Shown here one piece after another: positions 7,355 through 15,005 of a stretch of 25,133 bases of DNA. The position numbers and the translations under genes are program-made. The DNA is from Bacillota bacterium (lineage in GTDB: Bacteria > Bacillota_E > Sulfobacillia > Sulfobacillales > Sulfobacillaceae). How positions within the stretch are numbered: position 1 is the stretch's first letter; each line of letters opens with the position of its first letter. Below the pieces are notes generated by a model. The model saw only the letters and a list, made by a program, of their open reading frames with translations. It was not told the DNA's origin and did not search any database. The stretch is taken from assembly GCA_021820645.1 (NCBI GenBank), contig JAKADJ010000006.1:1-25133 (forward strand), in the 5' to 3' direction.

Positions 7355-9061
7355 CTAGAGAAATTTACCGGTTATCGGCATCCGGCGATCCCGACCAAAG
7401 GCCCTCGGGGTTACCTTTAACCCAACGGGAGCTTGGCGCCTCTTGTATTCATTCTGATTGACCAATTTTAACGTGAGATCTACCGCATCCTCCGGTAACC
7501 CCGCTAAAATTAGTTGATCACGGGTCCAGTCATCTTCCACGTATCCTTCAAGAATCTGGTCCAAGATGTGATACGGGGGGAGACTATCTTCATCCTTTTG
7601 ATCCGGGCGCAGTTCGGCCGACGGTGGTTTAACAAGAATGTTTACAGGAATCCGTTCCGTCTTCCGGTTCACCCACTCGGACAATCGAAAGACATCCGTC
7701 TTCAGCACGTCTTTAAGGACCGCGAACCCTCCTGCCATGTCGCCGTACAGAGTACTATACCCGGTCGCGAGTTCACTTTTATTCCCCGTCGTCAGCACCA
7801 ACCAACCCAACTTATTGGACAATGCCATGAGTAACGTACCCCGAATCCGGGCCTGGAGGTTTTCCTCTGTGAGATCTTCGGGGCGCCCCTCAAACGACGG
7901 AAGCAGCTGTTTAATAAATACGTCCAAGATATCCGCGATCGGAATTTCGTCGATCCCTATTCCTAAGTTTAGGGCGAGTCCCATCGCATCTTGGCGGCTC
8001 GCGCTCGAGGTTATCGCAGAGGGCATCAAGACACCGTGTACTCGTTGTGCTCCCAAGGCGTCCACGGCAATCACCGCGGTGAGGGCCGAGTCGATGCCCC
8101 CGGACAGCCCAATCACCACATCTCGAAATCGGTTCTTGCCTATGTAGTCGCGCACCCCTAGCACTAAAGCTCGGTAGAGTGCCTCGATCTCTGAACCTGG
8201 GTTGGATACCCGCGAATGGTACGTATGACGCACGCTCCCAAGATCTCCCAACACTTCCCAACGTTCAAGGAGTGTTTTAGGCTCCTGGAGCCTCCACCGG
8301 GGATCCAGCCAGCGCCGGTGCTGGGAGGGGGTGCGCGTCAATGTCGTCCACAAAACCGTTTCTTCAAAGGCCTCGGCTCGGGCCAAAAGTTTGCCATCGG
8401 GCCCCCACACTGCACTTTGTCCATCAAACACCAGTTCATCCTGAGCGCCCACCAGATTAGTCCAAATCAGGTACGCCGCGGCATCATCCGCACGCGTCGC
8501 CATCATCTGTTCTCGCAGCACACTCTTGCCCCGTGAAAATGGAGATGCACTAATATTGACCAAAAGGTTAGCGCCTTGCCGTGATTGCGCCAGGTAAGGT
8601 CCGTCGGGGTACCACAAATCCTCGCAGACCGATACCCCAAGTTTCCACTCATGCCATGCCACAATCGCGGTGGATGTACCCGGAGAAAAATAGCGGGCTT
8701 CATCGAAAACGCCATAGTTGGGCAAATGCCGTTTCGCCACACGCCCGACTAGAGACTCGTGCGCCGCGATCACGGCCGTGTTGTAAAGAGCTTCGTCTGC
8801 ATAGGCATATCCCCAAATGGCCATGATATTCCGCGTTTCTTCAATGAGGGCCTGGTTGGCACGCGACAAGGCATCCAAAAACGACGGTCTAAACAAGAGA
8901 TCTTCCGGAGGATAGCCCGCCAATGCCATTTCCGGAAACACCACCAATTGAGCCCCTTGATCTCGCGACTCATGGATCGCCTGCACCATTTTCGCTAAGT
9001 TACCCGGCACATCTCCGACCACGCTGTTCATCTGCACCATGGCTACGGTAAGCTCATGCAT
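7355..9061 (-). CDS. nadE: Glutamine-dependent NAD+ synthetase
   Basis: Converts deamido-NAD+ to NAD+ using ATP and ammonia released from glutamine, the last step of NAD synthesis. Two domains are visible. The N-terminal nitrilase-type glutaminase has its triad at Glu44 (VFPEMALAG), Lys110 (VAKRHLPNY) and Cys146 (VSVCEDLWYP). The C-terminal synthetase has the PP-loop SGGIDSA (320-326), TTGNKSELATGYSTLYGDMAGG and the PPSAELRPDQKDEDSLPPY segment. The 568 residues fit the two-domain form. ATG at 9061 has GAGGG eight bases upstream. It begins 13 bases after the small E1-like gene and is likely co-transcribed with tyrS, the TPR gene and the ThiF-like gene. Confidence 0.97.
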   Translation of the reverse strand: MHELTVAMVQMNSVVGDVPGNLAKMVQAIHESRDQGAQLVVFPEMALAGYPPEDLLFRPSFLDALSRANQALIEETRNIMAIWGYAYADEALYNTAVIAAHESLVGRVAKRHLPNYGVFDEARYFSPGTSTAIVAWHEWKLGVSVCEDLWYPDGPYLAQSRQGANLLVNISASPFSRGKSVLREQMMATRADDAAAYLIWTNLVGAQDELVFDGQSAVWGPDGKLLARAEAFEETVLWTTLTRTPSQHRRWLDPRWRLQEPKTLLERWEVLGDLGSVRHTYHSRVSNPGSEIEALYRALVLGVRDYIGKNRFRDVVIGLSGGIDSALTAVIAVDALGAQRVHGVLMPSAITSSASRQDAMGLALNLGIGIDEIPIADILDVFIKQLLPSFEGRPEDLTEENLQARIRGTLLMALSNKLGWLVLTTGNKSELATGYSTLYGDMAGGFAVLKDVLKTDVFRLSEWVNRKTERIPVNILVKPPSAELRPDQKDEDSLPPYHILDQILEGYVEDDWTRDQLILAGLPEDAVDLTLKLVNQNEYKRRQAPVGLKVTPRAFGRDRRMPITGKFL

Positions 9062-9074
9062 CCTGCTATCCCTC

Positions 9075-9398
9075 TCATTCTCCCTGGGCCAGCGTCAGGG
9101 CAATTTCTGTGAGTAAGGCCCCCGCGTCCACCATAAATTGGGAGCGGCCCCCCCCTATCTCCATGGTCCAGATAGCGTCTTGGCATGCAATTTCAAAGTA
9201 TCCCGACAGGTTGGTACCGACTTGGACCCCAAACCCCATGGCGCTTAGGTACCGTACCAGAAGATCCCGTGGCGGGCCATCCGGACCTTGCACTCTCACG
9301 GTTGCCGCCAAAATCCTGGTTTGTCCATCATAACCGATTTGATCCAGCAAAATTTGACGGGAATACTGTTCTATTACCCGATCATCCATGTCCACCAT
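9075..9398 (-). CDS. Small E1/ThiF N-terminal-segment protein with degenerate nucleotide site
   Basis: I do not know a named family for this 107-residue protein, but its first 35 residues look like the N-terminus that MoeB/ThiF/HesA E1-like enzymes carry before the Rossmann fold. QYSRQILLDQIGYDGQTRIL (11-30) corresponds to RYNRQIILRGFDFDGQ in E. coli MoeB. Arg14 falls on the MoeB arginine finger that reaches the partner subunit's ATP. The following VRVQGPDGPPRDLLVRYLSAMGFGVQVG resembles strand 1-helix 1 of the adenylation fold, but the GxGxxG is replaced by GPDGPP, so it should not bind ATP itself. I choose ATG at 9398 because AAGGTG lies five bases upstream; GTG at 9404 and ATG at 9389 are alternatives. 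It overlaps the preceding ThiF-like gene by 17 bases. A non-catalytic partner of that enzyme is the best inference. Confidence 0.7.
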   Translation of the reverse strand: MVDMDDRVIEQYSRQILLDQIGYDGQTRILAATVRVQGPDGPPRDLLVRYLSAMGFGVQVGTNLSGYFEIACQDAIWTMEIGGGRSQFMVDAGALLTEIALTLAQGE

Positions 9399-10032
9399 GA
9401 TCACACCTTAATGGTCCCGAGTGAATGGAGCGGTCGCTCCCGAATCTACGGTCGATAAGCCACAATGTGCCCTGGTCCGGAGAAGAGCCTTGCCTTATCC
9501 AGTCGTCCAAAAGGAGCAATGCGCGCCCCGCAACCGCCAACGTCACCGAACCGAGTACCCCCGCTTCAAAACATGCTGGGCCTTGGGTTTCCTTGGTGTC
9601 GAACCAACAGCGTAGACAGGGCCCACCTGGGTCTAACCGAGTACTCATCCCTTCAAGCCGCACCGCGCTATTGAATATCCATGGACGTTGATGCTGCTCT
9701 GCCCATTCCTGGATCACAAGGCGCGCTTCCCAATTATCGGTGGCGTCCATCACGATATCAGCATCCGCTAACAAGATTTCCCGATTAGACTGCGTCAACA
9801 TCTCGGGGGACGCATAGAGTGGTGTCTCACCACCAGCTAAGCGCGCGGCGAGCGTGACCGCTTTATTGCATCCGATGTCATCCTCCCCAAACCAGGGCTG
9901 GCGTGCCAGATTGCTCCGTTCCACAACATCTCCATCAATCAGCTGGATGGGCGCCAAATCTTTTCGCAAAGATAGGCCCCACGCGATGGGATTCCCAATC
10001 GCACCTGCACCAACCACAGCAACGTGAAACAT
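9382..10032 (-). CDS. ThiF/MoeB/HesA-family E1-like adenylating enzyme lacking the N-terminal arginine-finger segment
   Basis: E1-like enzymes adenylate the C-terminal glycine of ubiquitin-fold proteins such as MoaD and ThiS. Seen: Rossmann glycines GAGAIG (8-13), IDGDVVERSNLARQ (32-45), Lys57, DATDN (96-100), CLRC (139-142) and ACFEAGVLG (153-161), where MoeB/ThiF have their conserved Cys. The usual second zinc CxxC is absent; the tail instead ends CDHGGH (210-215), a possible CxHxxH substitute. At 216 residues it is shorter than MoeB (about 250) because it starts directly at strand 1. The missing RYSRQ-type segment is encoded by the next, overlapping gene. ATG at 10032 has GAAAGG eight bases upstream, four bases after the TPR stop; the frame extends farther upstream only over the TPR gene. 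No MoaD/ThiS-like substrate is visible nearby. Confidence 0.85.
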   Translation of the reverse strand: MFHVAVVGAGAIGNPIAWGLSLRKDLAPIQLIDGDVVERSNLARQPWFGEDDIGCNKAVTLAARLAGGETPLYASPEMLTQSNREILLADADIVMDATDNWEARLVIQEWAEQHQRPWIFNSAVRLEGMSTRLDPGGPCLRCWFDTKETQGPACFEAGVLGSVTLAVAGRALLLLDDWIRQGSSPDQGTLWLIDRRFGSDRSIHSGPLRCDHGGHG

Positions 10033-10036
10033 GGCG

Positions 10037-10759
10037 CTAGCCTTTCGGTTCGTCGACACAGTGGCGCAACGCCACCCGCGATTCGACGGTCCAAAGGTCA
10101 GTGAACGTGAAGGCATAGCGCGCTGCACGCCCAAAATTGGTATCTGATGCGCCACCGATCGCTCTGACCACTGGATAGTGGCATAAGAGAGGCAAAGCTT
10201 CTGGGAGTTTTTGATAGGCTCTTTCCCACGCCTGGGAGGCTTCTCTGACCTGACCACTGATAAAGAATATTAACCCCAAAGTATAATCCGTCTCCGGCGT
10301 ATGCGGCGCTTCCTGGTATGCATGTAAAGACTCCGCCAGATGCCCGGTGCGGAGATAGGCTTCTCCTAACAATGAAAAGGCCCGGCCTTGCATCCCTTCG
10401 GCATCCCATGCCAAGAGTTCTTCGAGAGCGTGTTGCACTCCTGGCCAGTAATCCATCTTGCTAAATGTCAAGGCCAGTTGGTTAAGGCCCCGCAAGTACG
10501 GACGAACTACTTCGTCGTCCCACCCCGTGTGACGTTTCTTCCTGGGTAATTGGATCTCAGCCTGAGCAATAGCCATTTGAAAGAGCTCTTGAGCTTGTTC
10601 CAATTCTCCCCACTCTAGATAGACCGTCCCGAGGCCGTTCAAGGCATCTGCCCGGAGTGGGTCCAATTCTAGTGCGCGACGAAAATGTGATTCCGCATTT
10701 TCCAGTTGCCCATTGGCAATGTGCTTCCAGCCCAATTGCTCTTCTTCCGGTGCCAACAC
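10037..10759 (-). CDS. Tetratricopeptide-repeat protein of unknown function
   Basis: 240 residues, cytoplasmic, no signal peptide. TPR motifs are clear at the N-terminus: GWKHIANGQLENAESHFRRALELDP (about 10-34) and ADALNGLGTVYLEWGELEQAQELFQMAIA (38-66). Weaker ones follow around QLALTFSKMDYWPGVQHALEELL, LLGEAYLRTGHLAESLHAYQEA and TLGLIFFISGQVREASQAWERAYQ. TPR arrays usually mediate protein-protein contacts; no catalytic motif is seen. The GTG start at 10759 has GAGGAG nine bases upstream, overlapping the end of tyrS. Six bases separate it from tyrS and four from the ThiF-like gene, so it may be an adaptor for the split E1-like pair (inference from position only). Confidence 0.8.
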   Translation of the reverse strand: MLAPEEEQLGWKHIANGQLENAESHFRRALELDPLRADALNGLGTVYLEWGELEQAQELFQMAIAQAEIQLPRKKRHTGWDDEVVRPYLRGLNQLALTFSKMDYWPGVQHALEELLAWDAEGMQGRAFSLLGEAYLRTGHLAESLHAYQEAPHTPETDYTLGLIFFISGQVREASQAWERAYQKLPEALPLLCHYPVVRAIGGASDTNFGRAARYAFTFTDLWTVESRVALRHCVDEPKG

Positions 10760-10765
10760 GATGCT

Positions 10766-11962
10766 TCACTCCTCAAATCGAAAATACCGGCGACGTCCTA
10801 CCCGGATCCAATCTCCGGGAGCAATCGTCAACCGCTGTTCCATTGATACGCGGGCATCATTGACTACCACTGCGCCTTGTTGCAAAAACCTCCGGGCTTC
10901 TTGACGACTTTGGACTCCAGGAATGTGCGCTACCAATTCGATTGCCGACACCTCCCATGGTACCGCTGGCAATCGAACCCCAGGCATCTCGTCCGGTATC
11001 CCGCGTTCGCTAAAGACCCGTAAAAATTGGTCTTGTGCCAACTGGGCGGTCTCTATGCCGCAAAACCGGGCAACGATGGCATACGCCAGCTCCGCCTTAA
11101 TGTCGCGAGGATTCTCCTGTTGTAGTCGGCGGCCAATGGCGGTCCGGTCCCACCCAAATAGCAACTGTCCCCACCGAGCAATCAAGTCATCGGGGATCGA
11201 CATAACTTTTCCATAGATGGATTCGGGAGGTTCCGTAATGCCCACATGGTTTCCCATACTTTTACTCATCTTACGAACTCCGTCGATCCCTTCTAAGAGC
11301 GGAAGGAAAATCCCCACTTCGGGCTCTAAGCCGTACGCTTCTTGGATTTGGCGCGCCGTCATAATATTGAACCGTTGGTCCGTTCCACCAAGTTCGACGT
11401 CCGCCTTTAATGCCACCGAATCGTAAGCCTGCATCAAGGGATACAACAATTCATGTAAATGAATGGTGACGTGCTCCCGAAGGCGTTTTTCAAAATCATC
11501 CCGTTCCAATATCCGGGCTAACGTCACGTGACTCATCAACCCAATTAAATCCACTAGTTGTAGTGGCTCGAGCCACTCGCTGTTGTATCGTACTTGGAGT
11601 CGATCGGGCAATAACACCTTGTTGGCCTGCTCTATATAGGTGCGCGCAAATTCCTCCACAGCCTCTTTATCCAGTTGTTTACGTGTAGCCGCCCGATCCG
11701 TAGGATCGCCAATGCGCCCAGTCATATCGCCGATTAAGAACACCACGGTATGCCCGAACTCTTGAAACTGACGCAGTTTCTCCATCACCACGGTATGTCC
11801 TAAGTGAATATCGGGAGCCGTTGGATCGACCCCTAACTTGACGATTAAGGGCACTCCCGTGGCCGCTGACTTGACCAGTTTCTTTTCTAATAATTCCGCA
11901 CTGACGACATCATCCGTACCTTCAATAAGTCGGGCGACAATCTTCGCAATATCCGACACCAT
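10766..11962 (-). CDS. tyrS: Tyrosyl-tRNA synthetase
   Basis: Class I synthetase charging tRNA-Tyr. Seen: KLGVDPTAPDIHLGH with the HIGH-type motif HLGH (53-56), IGDMTGRIGDPT (77-88), the tyrosine-pocket block YPLMQAYDSVALKADVELGGTDQRFN, KMSKS (231-235) and a C-terminal S4 RNA-binding domain (about 335-395: SRQEARRFLQQGAVVVNDARV). The DPTAPDIHLGH form and 398-residue length place it nearer the TyrZ-type bacterial branch than classical Bacillus TyrS. ATG at 11962 follows GGGGAGG closely; GTG at 11959 is an alternative with better spacing. Only 65 bases separate it from mutS2, too short for a T-box, unlike many Firmicute tyrosyl-tRNA synthetase genes. Confidence 0.97.
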   Translation of the reverse strand: MVSDIAKIVARLIEGTDDVVSAELLEKKLVKSAATGVPLIVKLGVDPTAPDIHLGHTVVMEKLRQFQEFGHTVVFLIGDMTGRIGDPTDRAATRKQLDKEAVEEFARTYIEQANKVLLPDRLQVRYNSEWLEPLQLVDLIGLMSHVTLARILERDDFEKRLREHVTIHLHELLYPLMQAYDSVALKADVELGGTDQRFNIMTARQIQEAYGLEPEVGIFLPLLEGIDGVRKMSKSMGNHVGITEPPESIYGKVMSIPDDLIARWGQLLFGWDRTAIGRRLQQENPRDIKAELAYAIVARFCGIETAQLAQDQFLRVFSERGIPDEMPGVRLPAVPWEVSAIELVAHIPGVQSRQEARRFLQQGAVVVNDARVSMEQRLTIAPGDWIRVGRRRYFRFEE

Positions 11963-11986
11963 CGGCCTCCCCTTACTACTGCGGTG

Positions 11987-12016
11987 AGTATATCATAGAG
12001 CACAAAACCGTGAAAA
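11987..12016 (-). promoter_or_regulatory. Weak candidate promoter before tyrS
   Basis: Minus-strand TATACT (11987-11992) stands 18 bases after TTTTCA (12011-12016). The -10 matches five of six consensus bases and the -35 four of six. It sits in the short mutS2-tyrS gap and would give a leader of about 20 bases. Confidence 0.35.
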
Positions 12017-12027
12017 GCCGTAAGCCT

Positions 12028-14385
12028 TTAGGGTTCTTCCTCTAGCCAAACCACCGTGACGCCATCTCCCCCTTCGCCTGATTGACCCAGACGATGACTG
12101 ACCACGCGCGGGTCCTGTCGGAGACGCTCGCCCACCACGCGGCGCAGCACCCCAGTCCCTTTGCCATGGATGACACGAACTTGGGGCCATCCAGTTAAAA
12201 CCGCGGAGTCAATAAAACGATCCACAATGTCCCATGCATCCTCGGCATTCAACCCACGCACATCGACCTCGATACTGCCCTCGCGTCGGGATTCAACAGA
12301 TGACCGCATGCGCCGCGGCTTTTCCATGGGTTTGGGACTTGCCGCCTCGAGTTCCGCGAGGGGAAGCCGAATGCGTAAAGACCCCACTGCAATCAGGGCC
12401 ATGCTGCCTTCGACCTGCATCACTTGGCCCAAATCGGTGAAACCTTGGATCCGTACCCAGTCCCCGGCCCTGGTCGACTTAGGCGCCACCGCTCTGCCCC
12501 TGCTTTTCAAAGGCTTCGGTAACTCTCCCTGCTGACGCCAGTGTTGCCTTAAATCCTCGATGGCACGAGCCCGTTCGACGCCTTCTTGGCGACGCACCTC
12601 TTGCATTAAACGGTCCATCTCAGCCTTAAGGACCCCCAGTTCCCGTTGCCACATCTCGCGGGCTCCGGTCCGATCGCGCTGCTGCTGCTGTTCGAAGCGT
12701 TCGACCTCTTGCTGCCAGCGTCGACGATCCTGTTCCCATTGGACCCGTTCATGGTCCAACGCTTCGCGTGCGGACCGCAGCTCGCCTTCCAGCCGATTGA
12801 CGGCCTCAATCGCCTCGTTCAAGGCCACGCCTTCCACCCGCATGAGCGACCGAGCCCGGTCGGCCAACACTTTTTCCAATCCCAAGCGTTGGGCAATATT
12901 GAGCGCCTGTGAGCTTCCCGGCTGCCCCACGACCAGTTGGTAGGTGGGCTCTAGGGTGGCCAAATCAAAGGCCACGTGCGCGTTCACGACTTCGGGTTTT
13001 TCGAAGCCCAGTAGTTTGAGTCGGCTATAGTGGGTGGTGGCAACAACCAGTGCCTGTCGGGCCGAAAGCCTTTCCAAAATAGCCTCCGCCAGAGCCGCCC
13101 CCTCTTCAGGATCGGTACCGGCCCCTAATTCATCGATGAGACATAGGGTGCGGGAATCCGCTGCGTCCAGCATCGGTAGAAGCCGCCGCACGTGACTGGA
13201 GAAGGTGGAAAGGTTTTGTTCTAGACTTTGTTCATCGCCAATGTCGACAAATAGCCGCGTCGTATAGGGAATCGTCGACCCGTCGGCGGCCGGAATCATC
13301 ATCCCCGCCATGCCCATGGCCACCATGAGGCCGACTGTCTTGAGCGTCACGGTCTTGCCACCCGTATTGGGTCCGCTCACGATCAGAATCCTTTGGACAT
13401 CCCCCAGTTCCATCGTAAAAGGAACCGGATTCGCGAGTAACGGATGTCGTCCCTGGATCAGCCGCAACACCTGAGCATCCTGGACGATGGGCACGACCGA
13501 TCCGGTCTCCACTCCATAGCGCGCAATCGCCAAGACACGGTCCAACCGAGTCAATTCGTCATGGAGCCACAATAAATCCGCGTCCTGGGCCCCCACCTCG
13601 CGGGACAACGCAGTCAGGATCCGGTCGATCTCATCTTGTTCTTCCCGTTCTAATGTCACCACCATATTTTGCCGTTCCACGATACTGAGTGGCTCCACAA
13701 ACACCGTTTGCCCACTCGCAGATTGGTCATGCACAATGCCCGCAACCGAATTGCGGAAGGCGTGTTTTATCGGCACCACACGTCGACCGAACCGCATGGT
13801 GACCACTGAGTCTTGCAGATAAGGCGCCCATGTGGCTGATCGCAACAGTCCTTGCAGAATGGCGTCAATCTCACTCAGCGTTGCCCTTCGCTTCCGTCGC
13901 AGGACTCGCAAGGCCGGACTCGCATCATCTTTGACTTCGCCATCTGGGGTGAAGGTATTGTCGATCATCGTGATCAATGGAAGCGGGATGACCCACCTGC
14001 CGATTCGTTCGGCCCACCCCAAACAACCCTCAGCGGGAATCCCACGCGCCACTTCCCGTGCCTTCTTCAATGTCGTCGACAGTCGCACGAATTCTTCTGG
14101 CGATAGCATCTGACCCTTTACCGCACGTAACGCCATGGGTCCAATCGGGCCGGCCCCTACCAAACTTATCGGATACTGTGCACTCCAATCCAACATTTCG
14201 CGCAATAGACTCTGCTCGTATACTAGGGTATCCCAATGGTCGATCCATGGAAGTTGACGGATCGCATCCCGGCCCATGGACGTATCGGCAAACCGACTGG
14301 CCGAAGCCAGAACGCTAGGCCATTCTATGGCGGACAACCCTTCTACCCCAAGATTCAGGAGCAGATTAGGCGAGCCGTCACTCAT
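12028..14385 (-). CDS. mutS2: MutS2 family ATPase/endonuclease with Smr domain
   Basis: MutS2 (also called RqcU) is a MutS relative without mismatch-recognition domains. In Bacillus it acts on collided ribosomes, and in other bacteria it was reported to restrain recombination. Seen: core and lever region (1-330), Walker A SGPNTGGKT (337-345) and Walker B with signature LCLIDELGAGTDPEEGAALAEAIL (about 414-437). Then come SSQALNIAQRLGL, a long charged coiled coil (about 515-620: EGELRSAREALDHERVQWEQDRRRW...), a KOW-like region (GDWVRIQGFTDLGQVMQ) and a C-terminal Smr domain (IEVDVRGLNAEDAW...VIHGKGTGVLRR). The 785 residues are normal. ATG at 14385 has GGAGGGG upstream. The usual cvpA and polX neighbours between zapA and mutS2 are missing. 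Confidence 0.97.
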   Translation of the reverse strand: MSDGSPNLLLNLGVEGLSAIEWPSVLASASRFADTSMGRDAIRQLPWIDHWDTLVYEQSLLREMLDWSAQYPISLVGAGPIGPMALRAVKGQMLSPEEFVRLSTTLKKAREVARGIPAEGCLGWAERIGRWVIPLPLITMIDNTFTPDGEVKDDASPALRVLRRKRRATLSEIDAILQGLLRSATWAPYLQDSVVTMRFGRRVVPIKHAFRNSVAGIVHDQSASGQTVFVEPLSIVERQNMVVTLEREEQDEIDRILTALSREVGAQDADLLWLHDELTRLDRVLAIARYGVETGSVVPIVQDAQVLRLIQGRHPLLANPVPFTMELGDVQRILIVSGPNTGGKTVTLKTVGLMVAMGMAGMMIPAADGSTIPYTTRLFVDIGDEQSLEQNLSTFSSHVRRLLPMLDAADSRTLCLIDELGAGTDPEEGAALAEAILERLSARQALVVATTHYSRLKLLGFEKPEVVNAHVAFDLATLEPTYQLVVGQPGSSQALNIAQRLGLEKVLADRARSLMRVEGVALNEAIEAVNRLEGELRSAREALDHERVQWEQDRRRWQQEVERFEQQQQRDRTGAREMWQRELGVLKAEMDRLMQEVRRQEGVERARAIEDLRQHWRQQGELPKPLKSRGRAVAPKSTRAGDWVRIQGFTDLGQVMQVEGSMALIAVGSLRIRLPLAELEAASPKPMEKPRRMRSSVESRREGSIEVDVRGLNAEDAWDIVDRFIDSAVLTGWPQVRVIHGKGTGVLRRVVGERLRQDPRVVSHRLGQSGEGGDGVTVVWLEEEP

Positions 14386-14651
14386 GTGATTTGCCCCTCC
14401 CTCTTCTAACCATGATTAAGACTCCCCGAAGCAGCGCCAGCGGAGGCCATCCGCCGTACACAGAGAACTGGCGCCACCATCCTAAGGTAGCGCCTAGAGC
14501 CTGCTGCCGCAAGAAGTCCCTTGATGAGGAAGCAAGCGTATCGTGCCTACTGCCTCCATCCATATCCTAACAGAAAGTCTGCCGTCACCAAACCCGCAGA
14601 GGTTGCCCAAGAGACCGAGTCGACCGATTAGCCGCACCTGGCCGGGATTAC
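14386..14651 (-). other. Non-coding gap between zapA and mutS2 with two hairpins
   Basis: 266 bases without a convincing gene. A 61-codon frame (14563-14378, start MDGGSRHDT) has one mildly hydrophobic stretch but a poor ribosome site. An in-frame stop lies two codons upstream of its start and it has no recognisable family. Two inverted repeats stand out: 14470-14494 (9-base arms GGCGCTACC/GGTGGCGCC with one wobble, 7-base loop) and 14440-14454 (GCGGA-TGGCC-TCCGC). Neither is followed by a U tract, so they are not ordinary terminators; they could shape the mutS2 leader or protect a processed 5' end. Confidence 0.5.
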
Positions 14652-14921
14652 TTATTTAGCGTCACGACGCCGCCACTTTTGCTGCATAGTTTGTACTAGC
14701 TCATCGCGTTCAGCTTGCAAACGAAAAATTTCTTCGGTCAGGTTCATAGCCGTGACCACCGCGAGTCGCAAGGGGCTCACTCGAGGGTTTTTGGCAGCCA
14801 AGACGCGCATCCGATTATCTACATGGTGCGCCAACGCCTCGACAACTTCTTCGGGCAAATCACCCTTCAGTTGATACTCTTCCCCATAAACGACCACGGA
14901 CGTACGCACCGGCTCATCCAC
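14652..14921 (-). CDS. zapA: Cell division protein ZapA
   Basis: Cytoplasmic protein that bundles FtsZ filaments at the division site. Seen: 89 residues. An N-terminal beta segment (RTSVVVYGEEYQLKGDLPEEVVEALAHHVDNRMR, about 6-39) matches the ZapA globular head. A C-terminal helix predicted to coil (LRLAVVTAMNLTEEIFRLQAERDELVQTMQQKWRRR) follows. The GTG start at 14921 has GGAGGG six bases upstream. As in other Firmicutes it follows pheT and precedes mutS2, but without cvpA and polX in between. Confidence 0.9.
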   Translation of the reverse strand: MDEPVRTSVVVYGEEYQLKGDLPEEVVEALAHHVDNRMRVLAAKNPRVSPLRLAVVTAMNLTEEIFRLQAERDELVQTMQQKWRRRDAK

Positions 14922-14940
14922 CGCAATCCCTCCCCCTCGT

Positions 14941-14946
14941 ATTATA
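14941..14946 (-). promoter_or_regulatory. -10 element of the zapA promoter
   Basis: A perfect TATAAT on the minus strand 20 bases before the zapA start. The -35 position (about 14964-14969, CAGGGA) is poor and lies inside a palindrome, so an activator or repressor may be involved. Confidence 0.5.
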
Positions 14947-14957
14947 TAGTCTAATTC

Positions 14958-14973
14958 TCGACATCCCTGTCGA
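14958..14973. promoter_or_regulatory. Palindrome over the zapA -35 region, possible operator
   Basis: TCGACA-N4-TGTCGA is a perfect inverted repeat with 6-base arms, centred at about -32 from the predicted zapA transcription start and 33 bases after the pheT stop. It is not followed by a U tract, so an operator is likelier than a terminator. It does not match the Firmicute LexA box CGAAC-N4-GTTCG. Confidence 0.4.
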
Positions 14974-15005
14974 AATCCTGCAGATTTTTCCCCCCGGTGA
15001 AATTT

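Noticed and set aside
14378..14563. 61-codon frame before mutS2 (MDGGSRHDT...), possible remnant of CvpA
   Set aside because: No recognisable CvpA features, poor ribosome site, in-frame stop two codons upstream; kept only as a note in the gap entry.
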